This document shows, piece after piece, positions 1-12,475 of a stretch of DNA of 64,000 bases. The notes beneath the pieces are model-generated. The model did not search any database, was not told the DNA's origin, and saw only the letters and a list, made by a program, of their open reading frames with translations. Every line of letters begins with the position of its first letter. Within the stretch, counting starts at the first letter, position 1. A program made the position numbers and the translations under genes. The DNA is from Prinia subflava. Lineage: Eukaryota > Chordata > Aves > Passeriformes > Cisticolidae. Location: assembly GCF_021018805.1 (NCBI RefSeq), contig NC_086250.1, positions 62,559,322 through 62,623,321 of the forward strand. The letters are read 5' to 3'.

Positions 1-889
1 GGCTGATGATGAGATGATCCTGTGATAATGGACTTTATCAGTAAAAAAGGTGGCCACTGCTATGCAACTAGAAATGCCCAGGAGAATGCTGCCTTTCTGA
101 AAGCAAAGTTCAAATGCACCAGCAGCATGGGGCTTTGTTTGAGATTTGTTTTGTGCTTTTGAATCTAGAATAAAACCTGCATTTAGGAGGGAACACTCCT
201 ATTCCTTTCAGTTCCACACTTGGGAGTGTCTAACACAACTCCCAAAACATGTAGCATTTGTCACTACTAACTGTGCCATGTGCTCTAAAGTCCATCCTGA
301 ATGTTCAATTACCCTTCTGCTTTCTTGGCCTCAGCTGGCCTGCAAACAGGAGTACTTAAGAAAGTGTTACCTGATGTAAAAATGGAGCCAAGGAATATAT
401 TATATTTTGCTTACAGTAAGCCAGTAACTTGGAATTAAAAATGGGAAATTCAGTTTTTGTATATTTTAAAGAATGATCTGGTTCTTTATGAAAAACAATG
501 TCTATCTGCCTTCTGCTAACAGATGTAGTGCCACAATAAAAAGCAAATGTTACATAAAAGTAATGGTAGTAGTGTTGATTGAAAAAAGCAACAGAAGATA
601 TTCAGCAGTCCCCTTTTCTAAAGCCCCACAGGAGCCCTGAAGGAACTCATCCCTGTTAATTGGAACTAACAGAAGGGATGTTACCAACACAACAGGCTGT
701 ACACAATGGGATAGCTGCATGTTTGCTGAGGAAGGGTGATGTTACAGGATACTCATAGCAAGGAGCAGGACACAGATGAACCTGAAATCTTACCCTGTAA
801 AGCCATCTCCCTCGTGGTGTTATAATCATTCAGTTTTGTTCATCAGGGAATACAGAACTAACATCAGCAGCTTTACTGGAATACCATGA
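1..889. other. Unique AT-rich non-coding sequence
   Basis: No family, exon or RNA gene is recognised here. The only open frame of note, 77 codons near the start, has no recognisable domain and ordinary composition for random AT-rich DNA. The block ends at a long T tract. Confidence 0.6.
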
Positions 890-944
890 TTTTTTTTTCT
901 TTTTTTTCTTTTTTTTTTTTTTTTTTTTTTCTTTTTTTCTTTTT
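890..944 (+). repeat. Poly-T tract with sparse C
   Basis: About 55 bases consist of T runs interrupted only by single C residues. I see no LINE or SINE body attached on either side, so it is scored as a simple homopolymer repeat, not the tail of a retroposed element. Confidence 0.9.
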
Positions 945-3900
945 AGTAAAATTATTTTATGCTGTCAAAGAAAACTAATGACTGGATTTGTGTTTACCTC
1001 ATACGGCACTACAGCACGCTGGCATGAAAAGACCTTAGAGGGAATCTGTAATTTCTCTATTTTTCTTAACCTGCATGAGGGTACAGTTGTGAAGGAGACA
1101 CAGATTTTCCCATCGGCAACACACTTTTTTACTTTGCTTTAATTAACAGAATTGAAATTAACTTTTCATTCTCCATGGACTTTTTGATTCTGCAGCTTGT
1201 TTAACAAGATACTTTGATGAAGAACTTAAGAATGTTTGTAAAAGTTCATTATTGAGAAATCTACATTTCTGTTGAAAGGTTTTTGATGAGATACCCATTA
1301 TTATGTTACTTGTAAGAAACTTCTAAAGAGCTGCTTTTGCATAAAAACATATCCCATAAAAGAAGAGGTATTTTCAAGTGTACAACTTTGGGTTTTTTTG
1401 AAATGTTAATACATAGCTATTTTTTCTTTGGCAGTGATAATATTTTTTGCTGGCATTTTTTACTGAAGTAAAATAAATATAGTATGGCTAATCCTATAAA
1501 ACTCAACATTATATTTATTGAATGATTTTTTTATACATTGGCTACATAAGTGTACTATTTCTCTTCTGATTGGGAATTACATTCTACTTAGGAGAAAGGA
1601 GATCTTTTTAATTTCATCTTTCTTTCCATTTCACATTCTAGAGGTTTTAGCTGCATAACACTAAGTGCTATAGAATGATTTCACTTCACATTGTTTGGCA
1701 CATGAACAGCAGGCAGAAATATAATTAATAATGATAAATTGATGTCTCACCACACCTGAGATTAAGATTCTTAATTATTTTATATAGGTCCTGTTTGTAA
1801 CTTTTAAAGTTAAATAAAAGCATTAAGGAGAGAATAGAAACCATGCAAAGTATACAGCATAAAACTACCAGCAAAATCAGAAAGCAGAAAATGGCATGAA
1901 GGTGACAACAAAAGTCCTAGAGCAGGTGATAGTTCATATAAAATATGGACAGTACAACTGATGTAACTGTGTTCTTAGCAATGCAATATTGAATGTAAGA
2001 AGTAAGTTATTTTAAATGTAACACCTAAGACATTTATACTCCAGAGTCCAGAGGAGTGTAGTAAAAGTAGTAGAAGTTTTTTAGCCTTGAAAGGTGAACA
2101 ATAAAATTCCACTTTAAGCCTGAAGTAAAAACTTTTCCTCTACTGTGTTTAGAGGTACCCAGTGTCCTTCCTTGATATACTGGGTTTTTTCATAGCATGA
2201 GTATTTTTCCCCTTAACATCCATTGCTTCAGAAACATAATGACTATTCATTTTATAAATTTCCTAGGCCAGCTGCAGTATGATCTCGTATATTTAGTTCA
2301 CAGCATGAAGGGAAATCATTGCACCTTCATGCAATAAAATGTACTATTACAACAATTTATGTCATGGAATCAAGAATATTCCAGACTTCAAATTGCTTAG
2401 CAATATTGCAAAAAGAGGTAAAATTAAATCCAGATTTTAAACTAGTTTATTTTAAGATAATTAATGATAAAATGAAAAATGAAATTTTATTTCTAATACT
2501 TCAATATTTTATTGTTGCTTTTTAAAATACTTTGCTACAATATAAAAAATACTGGGTAGAAATGCCTTCAATTAAGAGTTCAAAAGTGTTTTTTAAAAGT
2601 TATCCTACATTGCAGTTTGACATATAAACCTTGACCTAAAATAAATGAAAGGTAGGAAATGATGCACATACTGCACCTGTTATGAAATTACTGTCTATTT
2701 TCACTCTTTTTTCTCACAAAAAATCTCTCCTATTTAATACCCGTTCTGAAAATTACAAATGCAATGCTCTTCTACACACACAAAAACCAGAAAAATAACG
2801 CTGCAAAAGATGAAGTGTCTTGTGGCTTTCTGCTCACATGTCCTTGAAAGAACCAACTCTTCACACAGGAAGAGAATTCAGTCTCCTCTGATTAGTGTAC
2901 TGATTTGTTGCTCCAAATGTGGTGTCCATCCAGCAGGTACAGGAATGAGTTCACCCATGTTTATCCCATGTACGTTCACTGTGTCTTTCTCATTAGTGAG
3001 GTGCTGACCCAGAGGTGACATCCTCATTTTGGATTAGTGAAACAGTTAGAATGTGCCACCTAGAGCCACCACTGCAGATTTCAGCTGAGTCTGAGAAACA
3101 GGATAAAGTCTGGAACAAAATACTCAGAAATTCTGTTTTTAAAGTTATATTTTGAAAATACAGGCCATAACAGTCACTGATTCAGGGACCTAATATATAA
3201 ATATACCACAAATACAGCAAAACTTCAAACTTTACTGGGATGTTGCCCCACACCTTGAATGCACAAGGCTAATTAAAGATTTCAGGTAATATTTAGAACC
3301 CTCACATCTGAAAAATCTTTTGAAACTCTGTTCTATTGTATTCTACTGTAATTTTGTTCGTCACTATGTCAGTAACAGTGGCAAAATTAATAACTCAGTA
3401 CTTATTCCCACAGCATGAAAGTGCTAGGACAGATGGAAAAATTATTCAAGCTAAAAATTAACAATAATGCATTCTTGATATCTTTATGCTATCATGCAGT
3501 GTTACAGAAATAATGGGTGAGGTAGCAAATACAGGAGCTGGAGTTTCATCATGAGTAAGATCACAAAACCCACTCCTTCAGCTCCAGAAGCACTCTCATA
3601 TGATTATATGCATTGTGGTGTCTGGTCTGCATCCAACAGTTAAGAAATGCATTTTTTTAATTGTCTATAGTGCCTCTGCTCATGTTAATGTAGAGATCAA
3701 GTACCACCACTGATGTCTAACTGTGCAAATAATCTGGGGCTGGTTAACTTTTGTTCAGATTACTTTCCCCAAGTATATGGGAGAAAAAAATGAGCTCAGA
3801 ACAACCACAAGGTCTGACAGTAAAGACGTATATTGAGGACAAATGCAATGTTCACAAGACAGGCTAACAATTTTCTAAATAAAGTGCCAAGAGGTGGAAA

Positions 3901-6900
3901 GGGTACAACAATTCTTTTTGGACACTTTTGCAGAACAGCCAGAAAAAAAGTTCAAGTAATTTTTAGTAAAGTTCAACAGTTGGACTATACATCTCATCCC
4001 CAAGACACCTCAGCATTCTCTGCTCACTCCATAGTAGCATATTAATTCATTAAGGATAATTTAAAGAGACAGTTTGGAAGAACATTGCTACTTCTATCAC
4101 CCTTGGAAAAGAGGTATACAGATTTTTTTTTATTCATTATCTTTAAGTTGATCATTTTTGGGTCTGGGGAAATAGCTATGTTTGCATTTTGCATATTATT
4201 GCTGATTTTACATGACAGATTTTTCTGCAATACATATAGGCACATATGCACACACATATGAAAATACAGTAAGTATGTATGTTATAAAAATATGCCTGTA
4301 ACATATAACAATCTTTCTTTACTCTTGATTTGGTTTAAAACATAAATTCTGTTGATCCTTCCTGAACTTCTTCCACTGTGTACATGACTGTCTGCTTTCA
4401 TCAGGTTGGATTTTAAATATTTAATCAATTGAAACATACATGAATCGCCCTGAAGGCAATTCCATTTAGGGACTCTGCATCAACCATGTAAAAATATTTC
4501 TCCTGAGACTTTAAAAGACTTTGAATGCTCTTAAAATAATTCCACCTACTGAGGAAGAGAAAGAGGACTAATTTCAGAGTCCATGTCTGTGGCCAGTTAT
4601 AGCAGCAATAAACACACCTATTTATAGGCAAAAATAGCTCAGACTCCTGAGGATGGGGGGTCTTGAGCATGCAGTAAGGAAGAAAGAGTTGTCTCCTGTA
4701 GAGCAGTTCTGCAGACATTCACTGTCATTGCTGTAATTTTTAAGGCAGTGCTGCTTCACCTCCTGTCTGTGACCTCTTTCTTCTGCAGGAATTAAGTATC
4801 TACGAGCTTGTGCATTCTCCAGCTCATAGAAATGAGACATTTAAAACACTGATGTTATCTTTTTCTGCAGAAAATGTGCTGAGGCCAAAATCAGAAACAT
4901 TTCAAGCCAGAGATAGCAGACAAACATGGGACTGTAAAAATAACAATAGCATGACAGACTGTGTGTATTTACAGGGTTGTCATCATCTATTATCACTCAG
5001 ATCATTTACAGACTAGACAGGAAATGGCTCCAAAGGTGCAGCTTGGGCAGAGCCCTGCCTACCTTCATCCTGCTTGTTTGCATAAAGTAACATTTTAGAG
5101 TTTGAGATGTCTTCAGGTATCCACAGACTATTACAACTGCCTTGGTCCTAGATACTTGCACTACCTGTTCTAATAGACTTGGGCAAATAGCACTAAGGAA
5201 ATTGCAATACAGAAAATTCCTCTCTAAATAGTGATGGACAATTAAGTCCTTGCAGACCATGTTGTCTGGGTTAGACTCCTGTTAAGTCTCTGCTTCAGCA
5301 ACTCTCTTTTACTTATCACAATGCCAACTGAAAATACCCTTCACCACTACTTACCCCATTTCTTCATAATCCCCCCTCCTCCCTTTTTTTTCTCACCTAA
5401 TTCTTATGGCCTTATTTTTTTAATTTGTAAAGCATTTGGGAAAACAGTGTGCAATAAAGACCATTAACAACTTTGTTTTGTTTTATACTCACATGAGTTC
5501 TTACAAAATTTTCACGCTCAATTTGAAACACTCATTCTGTATTTCTAAAAGCACACAAACATTTCATAATTAGTCTTCAGATGAATAATTGCAAAACACT
5601 GATGGTTTATTGTAGAATAACAACTCAGTAAAGGTTCATATGATACTGCTAAGAGCAGTACTAGAACATTTACATCAAAATGAACTGAGCAGGCACATAT
5701 TCAGTTGCATCATTTCTATTGCTGCCTCTTATCCCTTAATGGAGTCTGAGACATACAAATATCACTCACAGATTCAGTGGCTCAGATTTCTTGGTAAGCA
5801 TCCTTTACTTTGGCAGTCTCAAAATCATTTCAGACTTGCAGAAGCTCAGCTCTTTAGCTGGTTCCCTATCTTGTGATGCTATTTCCATTTATTTACTACT
5901 GACTGAGGAATTTACAAATCTATCTAACCTACTTGCTAAAAAGAAGGAAGTAACAATAATGCCATTCCTCCTGCAGAATCAAAAACATTTTCCTAGATGT
6001 ACTGAAATGCTGATTCATGCCTTCATATACTGATTGGCCTTATCCTATATAGCAGAAATCAGTTTTTTATTTCCTGGAGAGGCAGGAAATCAAACTCACA
6101 GCCTGGTATGGAAGAGATTACATGGTCTGTGGGAACTCTTACAGAGCAATTTCTGGAAGAAGAATCTGAGAGCTGTGACAGCTTTTAAATGATAATGTAT
6201 AAAGGCCAAATACACTCCTAATGTAAATCCACTAGGTTCAAAACAACAAAAACTATTTAGTCCATGAATCCGTCTTTCCTTTAATATAAATTACATTTCA
6301 CATTTCAAACAACTGCAGCAAGTCCTCCTGTGGGTTCAGCTCAGTGCTTTCAAAAACATTTGCCTTCCACTGAGATTCAGGGCAGGCCAGATTTTCACAG
6401 ATGGAAATGTACAGTTGCAAACACCTGACAATATTTTACATTAATTACAGACTGCATCTGCAGACCTCACCAGGAGACATGACAACAAAAACCTTCAAAA
6501 CCACTTTTCCCCAAACAGGTGCATGTACATATTTAGGTTTTATTCTCAAACAAGGAAAAGTTGAGACTACAGCAATTCAGGAAATAAATGCAAGTGCAAA
6601 CACACACCCTGCATACAGACACACCTCTTTTCTCCATCCATCTATATTTTTTTCTCTTTATCCCACAACTTAAGACACCTTAAAATGTCTAGGTCTAATA
6701 GCTGGAACATAGGCAGGAAGAAAATCCCATCAATCCTCCTGTGCAGAAGGAGATCACCAAGCAGCTCAGTGAGACTGCAAGGTGAACTCTGGGCTCTGGG
6801 ACTGCTCACTGAGCCACTGCTGGAGCCTTTTACAGCTTTTACACTGCAGGACTCTTTTATACCTGTTTCCTGTGGCTAGATTTGTGCTCCTATACTTGGA

Positions 6901-8540
6901 ATTTTCAAAGCTGGATATGTCTTGTCATGACGAAGCTTCTTCTACACATGTATTACAAGGTTCAGCTCTAAATACCTCCTGTACCAATAATTACACAATT
7001 TCCACTGGCAGAATATTTCATTGTATAATTATGTTCTATAAAGTGTATTTCTACCATTTAAGCTTAAGACTTAAAAGACTAAGGCTGTTACTCCTAGTTA
7101 TGTATTTATTAATTAAGAAAAATAATCCATCACTCTTTATGGTATTTTTACATATTGGTAGATAATTTTTATGCTTCTCCTCTCCATTTTCCTCCAGTGA
7201 ACATGGCAAGATCTATAACCATCCTTGTCAGTTCCTACTTTTCAAATCCATTCTTTTATATGAATCTTTTCTAGTTTATACTCCTTCACCCTCTTCTTCT
7301 TCCTTTATTCCATACCGACTGAAGACAATGATAAAGTTCCCATGATTTCAGCAGTTCAAGATCAAGACACAGTTTTTAACACTTAGCAGAGTAATTTAAA
7401 ACAGAATTTGCCATTGCTGATTGCACCATAGATAACTTGTTTTTAATACTCAATTTCTAATATGTCCTTAAAATCACAGAGCTCAGCAAAAAAAATCTGC
7501 AGTTTGTGCACACATTTCTTTTTTAAATTTAAAACATAATTCACCTTCTCTCCCAAAACCATGTAACAGCAATTGAAGTTTCATACATAATTGACTCTTC
7601 TTCTATAGCAAAGATTAGGATATTTCTATTACTAAATTTTGTATTTTTGGAAGTAAACATCATACCACACCACCCACAAAGCAGACAAGGGAAAAACTGC
7701 AAACCATCATGCACCAAAGACCTTGATTTAAACTATACTTTTGAAGTATATTTAAAAATATCTGAAGTATATTTTTGAAAAAATCCAACAAATACTCTTC
7801 GTCAAGATCGTAATAAAAAGAGTTGTATGCAAAGGATAGTATTTTTAACAGGTTATACTTATTACTGCATTTTATTTCAGGGCTTGATTTATGTGCATTT
7901 CATAGAGTCTATAAAATAAAGACCTCTGCATGTTACTTTGTGGGCTTATTTAACTAATTGATTTGGATGGCATTTTCAAACTTCTCTCTTCGACAGACGT
8001 GGATCTATTTTTATAAATCCTTCAACAAAAAGCCCAGCTAGTCTAGAGCTCATCACCACCACAAATGAATTCTCTTCCTAAAAAAAGGAAGAGGAAACAA
8101 AGAGAACTGTTGCACAATTATGGAGTAACCTGGCAAAACCCAAGACTTAACTTTCGTTTGTTTTTTAAAGTCCTCAATATAATGGATGTCCTAAGGGCGC
8201 AGACAGGACTTCACCATCCATGCAAGCCTACTGATTCCAAACAAAAGGGAAATTTCAACTCAGGATGCACAATGACAACTCAAATGATCTCATCTGACCA
8301 GACAGGATGTCAGACCATAGCTCAGTCTAGATTACTCACAGATTCTGACAAATATTCGAATGTCATTTATTTTATTTGTTAATTATTGTAGGATGATTGA
8401 AATGCAAGGTCACCCTCCACTCTAAGATAACAAGACAATCAAAAATCCATATACAATGTCAGTTGAGGCTGCAACTAGAAAATTGCCATCAATTCTCTAT
8501 CTAAAGAGCAAGGCTGTGTTTACTAAAAACTCATTTTTTT
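945..8540. other. Unique AT-rich non-coding sequence
   Basis: This block holds no recognised repeat family and no gene. Open frames reach 127 codons (6782-7165, plus) but show no domain, no consistent splice context and no conserved motif. Stop codons are dense in all frames, as expected for this base composition. Confidence 0.6.
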
Positions 8541-8627
8541 TACTAATAATTTAGAGATAAATATATGAAGGCACACTTTTAATATACTAATAAGTTAGAG
8601 ATTAAATATATGAATGCACACTTTTAA
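8541..8627 (+). repeat. Two-copy tandem duplication, unit about 44 bp
   Basis: Copy 1 is 8541-8584 and copy 2 is 8585-8627. Both begin TACTAATAA and share TTAGAGAT, AAATATATGAA and GCACACTTTTAAT in the same order, with a few substitutions and a small length difference. It is a local duplication in AT-rich sequence with no associated mobile element. Confidence 0.85.
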
Positions 8628-9229
8628 TTTGATTTCACAAAATCTATTTGTGAAAAAAAATCCACAGATGATGTAATATAAATAGGAGAACTTTGTAAAA
8701 TGTCTACACAGAAATGCAGTGAATACCTGTTATTATTAGTAACAGCTCCCTCAAAGAAAATCATAAAATTTATCAGCTGGTTTCAGTCTCCGTAAGACCT
8801 TGCACTGGATATGAACATTTTCTTTGGATCGTGTTTAAATTAATTGGCCCCTATTTTTACCTGTTTTCATTTAAATTCCATTTAGGTTTGATCCATATTT
8901 TTAGTGACATTAAAATAGACCTCACAACTGTTTTTTATAAATAGATAGAAAAGAGAAACAAATTCAGTCCATCCACTTGTAGATTCTAATTCCTTAGACA
9001 AAAATCACCTTGATATGGTTGGAATAATGTACAGGCTGGAAGACCTAAAACATGGCCAATTCTATTATTCCCTTACTCCATATGATTATTTCTGAGTATC
9101 CATAACATTAATTACAGACGATGCTCTTACTCTATAGCTCATTCAGCAGTCTCCAAATGGGTTAAGATTTATTCCTTCTATTCACAGAACTGCTATATCG
9201 AGATACAGACAGATGAAGCCCAGTGTTAT

Positions 9230-9670
9230 TCATTCTCTGAGCAGCTAGAAATAGTCTGAGGCCTGTGGCAGAAATAAAAAGAGAATTTGTGCTTTTGATG
9301 AGCGGGTTTTGCACCGGAATTGGAAGGACAGAGGTTTCTCAAATGTGATGAGAAGTGGGGGAAGAGCAGGAGGTAACAGCTATTTCGTTGATGGGTTAAG
9401 TCTAATTGAAAAAATGTTGGCATTGGCTGCAGTGGAATATTTCTGAAACATTGTGGTGGAATGGCTGATTTTTTTAACAAGAGATACTTCTAATAGCAGC
9501 AGGACCAGGCGGGCTCTAATGCACTAGTGAACTCAACACGACAAATAAGCCAATTAAACTCACATCACATATTCCACTTACTCAAACCAGGGGCATGCAG
9601 CCGTAATAAATCTAATTACAATGTGATAATGTAACAGACAAAGGCTATTGTTTATATAGGAGGCCAGAGA
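9230..9670. promoter_or_regulatory. Candidate conserved non-coding block
   Basis: The stretch has a less simple composition than its neighbours, keeps isolated CpG sites, and contains dense AT-core motifs such as TCTAATTA and AATCTAATTACAATG, plus ACAAAGG and ATTGTTT, which resemble homeodomain and SOX/HMG sites. No coding frame explains it. Calling it regulatory is an inference from texture only; conservation cannot be tested from one sequence. Confidence 0.25.
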
Positions 9671-12344
9671 CTCTTTCTTTTTTTAAATTATTTTTTATTT
9701 TATTTTTTTAATATTTCCTCAATTTCATTTAAGCAACCATCATGTTACAGCTTTGCTATTAAAACAGAATCTGAGACTGCTGTCTCTTCTAACACACTGT
9801 ATTTCTTTTTGTGGAAGCAAAAATACAACTGGAATAAAAGAATCTTTAATTTTTAAGTTATCTCATGCATCTTTCTAGTATAGTCTCCTATAAACAGGTT
9901 AGTCCTCTTAAATCCAAATTATGGTTCTTCAAATTAAACTTCCAATGATCAAATAAAACTTTCCCACAAACAACAAAGGTAGCACTGAGACACAGCACTG
10001 TCTGTTAATATTGCAGAAATCATATTTTAATCTCCTCTGTGAGATTTTCCCAGGAACACTAATAAGGGAAAAGAAAATATTACTATTGTCTCTTGAAGTT
10101 CCATTCAGGGAACAGAGTGAAAAATTAGTTAAACCAGAGAAGAAATAAGGTTCCTTCAGTTTAAGAGGTGGTACTCAGTTTCCTCTATTTTCAATATTTC
10201 TAGTTCTCTGTTTAGAAAATAAACATGGATAGTTGTAGGTCAAGATATCATAGTTTGCAAATTTTCACAGCTACAGCCACTAGGATGTGAATGGCAAATT
10301 GTTTTATAGACAGATGATTGAATAAAGTATATAAAGGTCTTAAGATTATGTTCAAAATTTTCTTCAAAAAAAATCTCAACCACAGATCTCTCCAGTCTCA
10401 AGTTTCTCACATGCTCCCATAATATTTCTGGAAGGATGTTGATAAGGGAAGAATAGTTTGTTATGTTTTGGTTTTGTTTTTTTGTGTTTCTGGTGATTTG
10501 TTTGGGGGTTTGTTTGCTTTTTGTTTTTCACTAAGAGCCATTAGGAAATCTTCCTGATTTCATCAAAGAATTACTTAGCCCAAGTTAGATTTAATAGAGA
10601 CAAACCTTTTTTTAAAGGAAATGGTAGTGGGATTTTTTGCTGGTTTTGTTTGTTTGCTTGTTAGCTTTTGGGGGGTTTGTTTTGCTTCTCTTTGAAAAGG
10701 AACACTTTGAAAGAATAAACAATTCTCTAGGGTATTTTAACTGGAAAACTAAGAGAATCTTAATTACTACAGTGGAAGATTCTTCAACTGGAAAGACAGC
10801 TTCAAAATAATCAAAATGCATTGTCAGAAATGTCAATTTAAGAAATTTTAACAAATGTGTGGAAATGAGGCATTAGGATTTTACTATTTCATCCTTATTC
10901 ATTTTGGCTTATGCATTATAATATTATTTTATGTACTTAATATTGTATATTTGTTATTGAAATATTCCCAAACCCATCAAGTTTGACTATTCAGTCCAAC
11001 TGGAATGAATGATAATATCAGTATCTATAGTTTTACATATGAAAACTTCTGTGACTTGCTGTGCACTAGCACTAACAAATAATTAGCTCACAATTTTAAT
11101 GAATGTGTTTTAATCTCCAACGTATACGTGATTATGTAAAATCCAAATGATCCACTGATTAGTTTAATTCTCTTAAATGAACACTGTACCACCTGCAGAT
11201 TGCCTCCACCAGATGGGAGGCAGCTTGGTGTTTGCACAAATTCTGATTCAGGGCCCTGCTTTGAGTCCAGCAAGATTCTGGACAGGCTTCCTAATGCATT
11301 CCCAAAAAGCCCATGAGAAGAGAGCAATAAAATACATGGAAATAAAGTGGAAGTGCCCTGTTTCTGAAGGAAGTTTTCTGTTGACTGAGGATATTAACCA
11401 CCACAATTTTCTTTAAAAACTAATAAGGTGCTGAGTATTGCTCTGGGAGAGCTTCTGGCACGGCTTAGGCAGGAATTCTTGAACCTGAAATCAACTTCAC
11501 TGTTTACAAACAATGTTTTTCTCAACAGAATATCTTTACTTCTTCGGAACCTTGCACTGTGCCCTGATATTAAGTAGTCTATGGAGCACATAAGAATGTC
11601 TTTATGGTAATAAACAGTGTCTGATCTTTCTTTGTCTTCCTCTCCAGGGCTATTTTTCTACACTGACATCCATCCTCGGATACTTGCTTTCATATGTCTA
11701 AGATTAATGAGGCATTGATATTCAGCTTAGATGCTACGGAAGTTAACATTGTTTCTCTTGTTATGGAACAGAAATGAGCTAATTAGTGACCTTCAGATTT
11801 TGGATTAAAAGTCATATTTTTTTTTTGTAATTGGAAACATAACAGAGCACACAGAGCCAGCAACAAAAAATGTTTAAAGATCAACTGATGTATAACAGAA
11901 TTGTAGCACTGTTCTCTGGGAGGAAGGAAAGGAAGGATGGGAAGCTGAGAAAGGAAGCACAGATAGTTAGAATTCTGATTAGAGCTATGAAAACAAATTT
12001 ACTTTTCATGAGTAAATTTGAAAATTAAATGTAAAATAATCAATTTTAACATTGTGTGGATGGAGTACTTATTGTTAATCAAAATTAAATACGCAACTTT
12101 GCCTTCTAAGCTTATAATAGTTTTAAAAAATATCACTGTGATCACTTTTGTTTTCCTTTCAGTATAAACATAATTTTGGAATAGAACCCTTCAAATATTT
12201 CAGTTAAAACTGTTGATTTTTCTCACTTTTAGGCTAAAAGCTTTCCTTGTCATTTCATAAATGGCTAGTTTCAAAGAGGATTTTTCTACACAGAACTAAG
12301 CCACAGCACAGCTAAAACCAACCACCCAACTAACCAACATAGAA
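9671..12344. other. Non-coding sequence with G/T-rich patches
   Basis: Two G/T-rich patches lie near 10455-10530 and 10625-10690, with repeated TTTG and GTTTGTTTG words. The rest is unique AT-rich sequence. No gene or recognised mobile element was found. Confidence 0.55.
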
Positions 12345-12475
12345 AAAGAGAAAGCAAAAGAGATAGTGACTGTGAGAGGGATGGAAAGAAAAAGAAGGGA
12401 TGAAAGAAAAAGGAGAAAAAGGGGAAAGCAGAGCAAAGAAAGTCAGGAAGGAGGACAAGAAAGCACAAAAAGAAA
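12345..12475 (+). repeat. Purine-rich (A/G) low-complexity tract
   Basis: The plus strand is almost all A and G over about 130 bases, with imperfect GAAAG, AAGGA and GAAAAAG words. The open frames that cross it (89 and 69 codons plus; 80 and 60 codons minus) are a by-product of this biased composition and carry no domain. Confidence 0.7.

Noticed and set aside
890..944. T tract as the tail of a minus-strand retroposed gene or LINE.
   Set aside because: The sequence downstream of the tract has no coding or LINE-like content, and no flanking duplication was seen.
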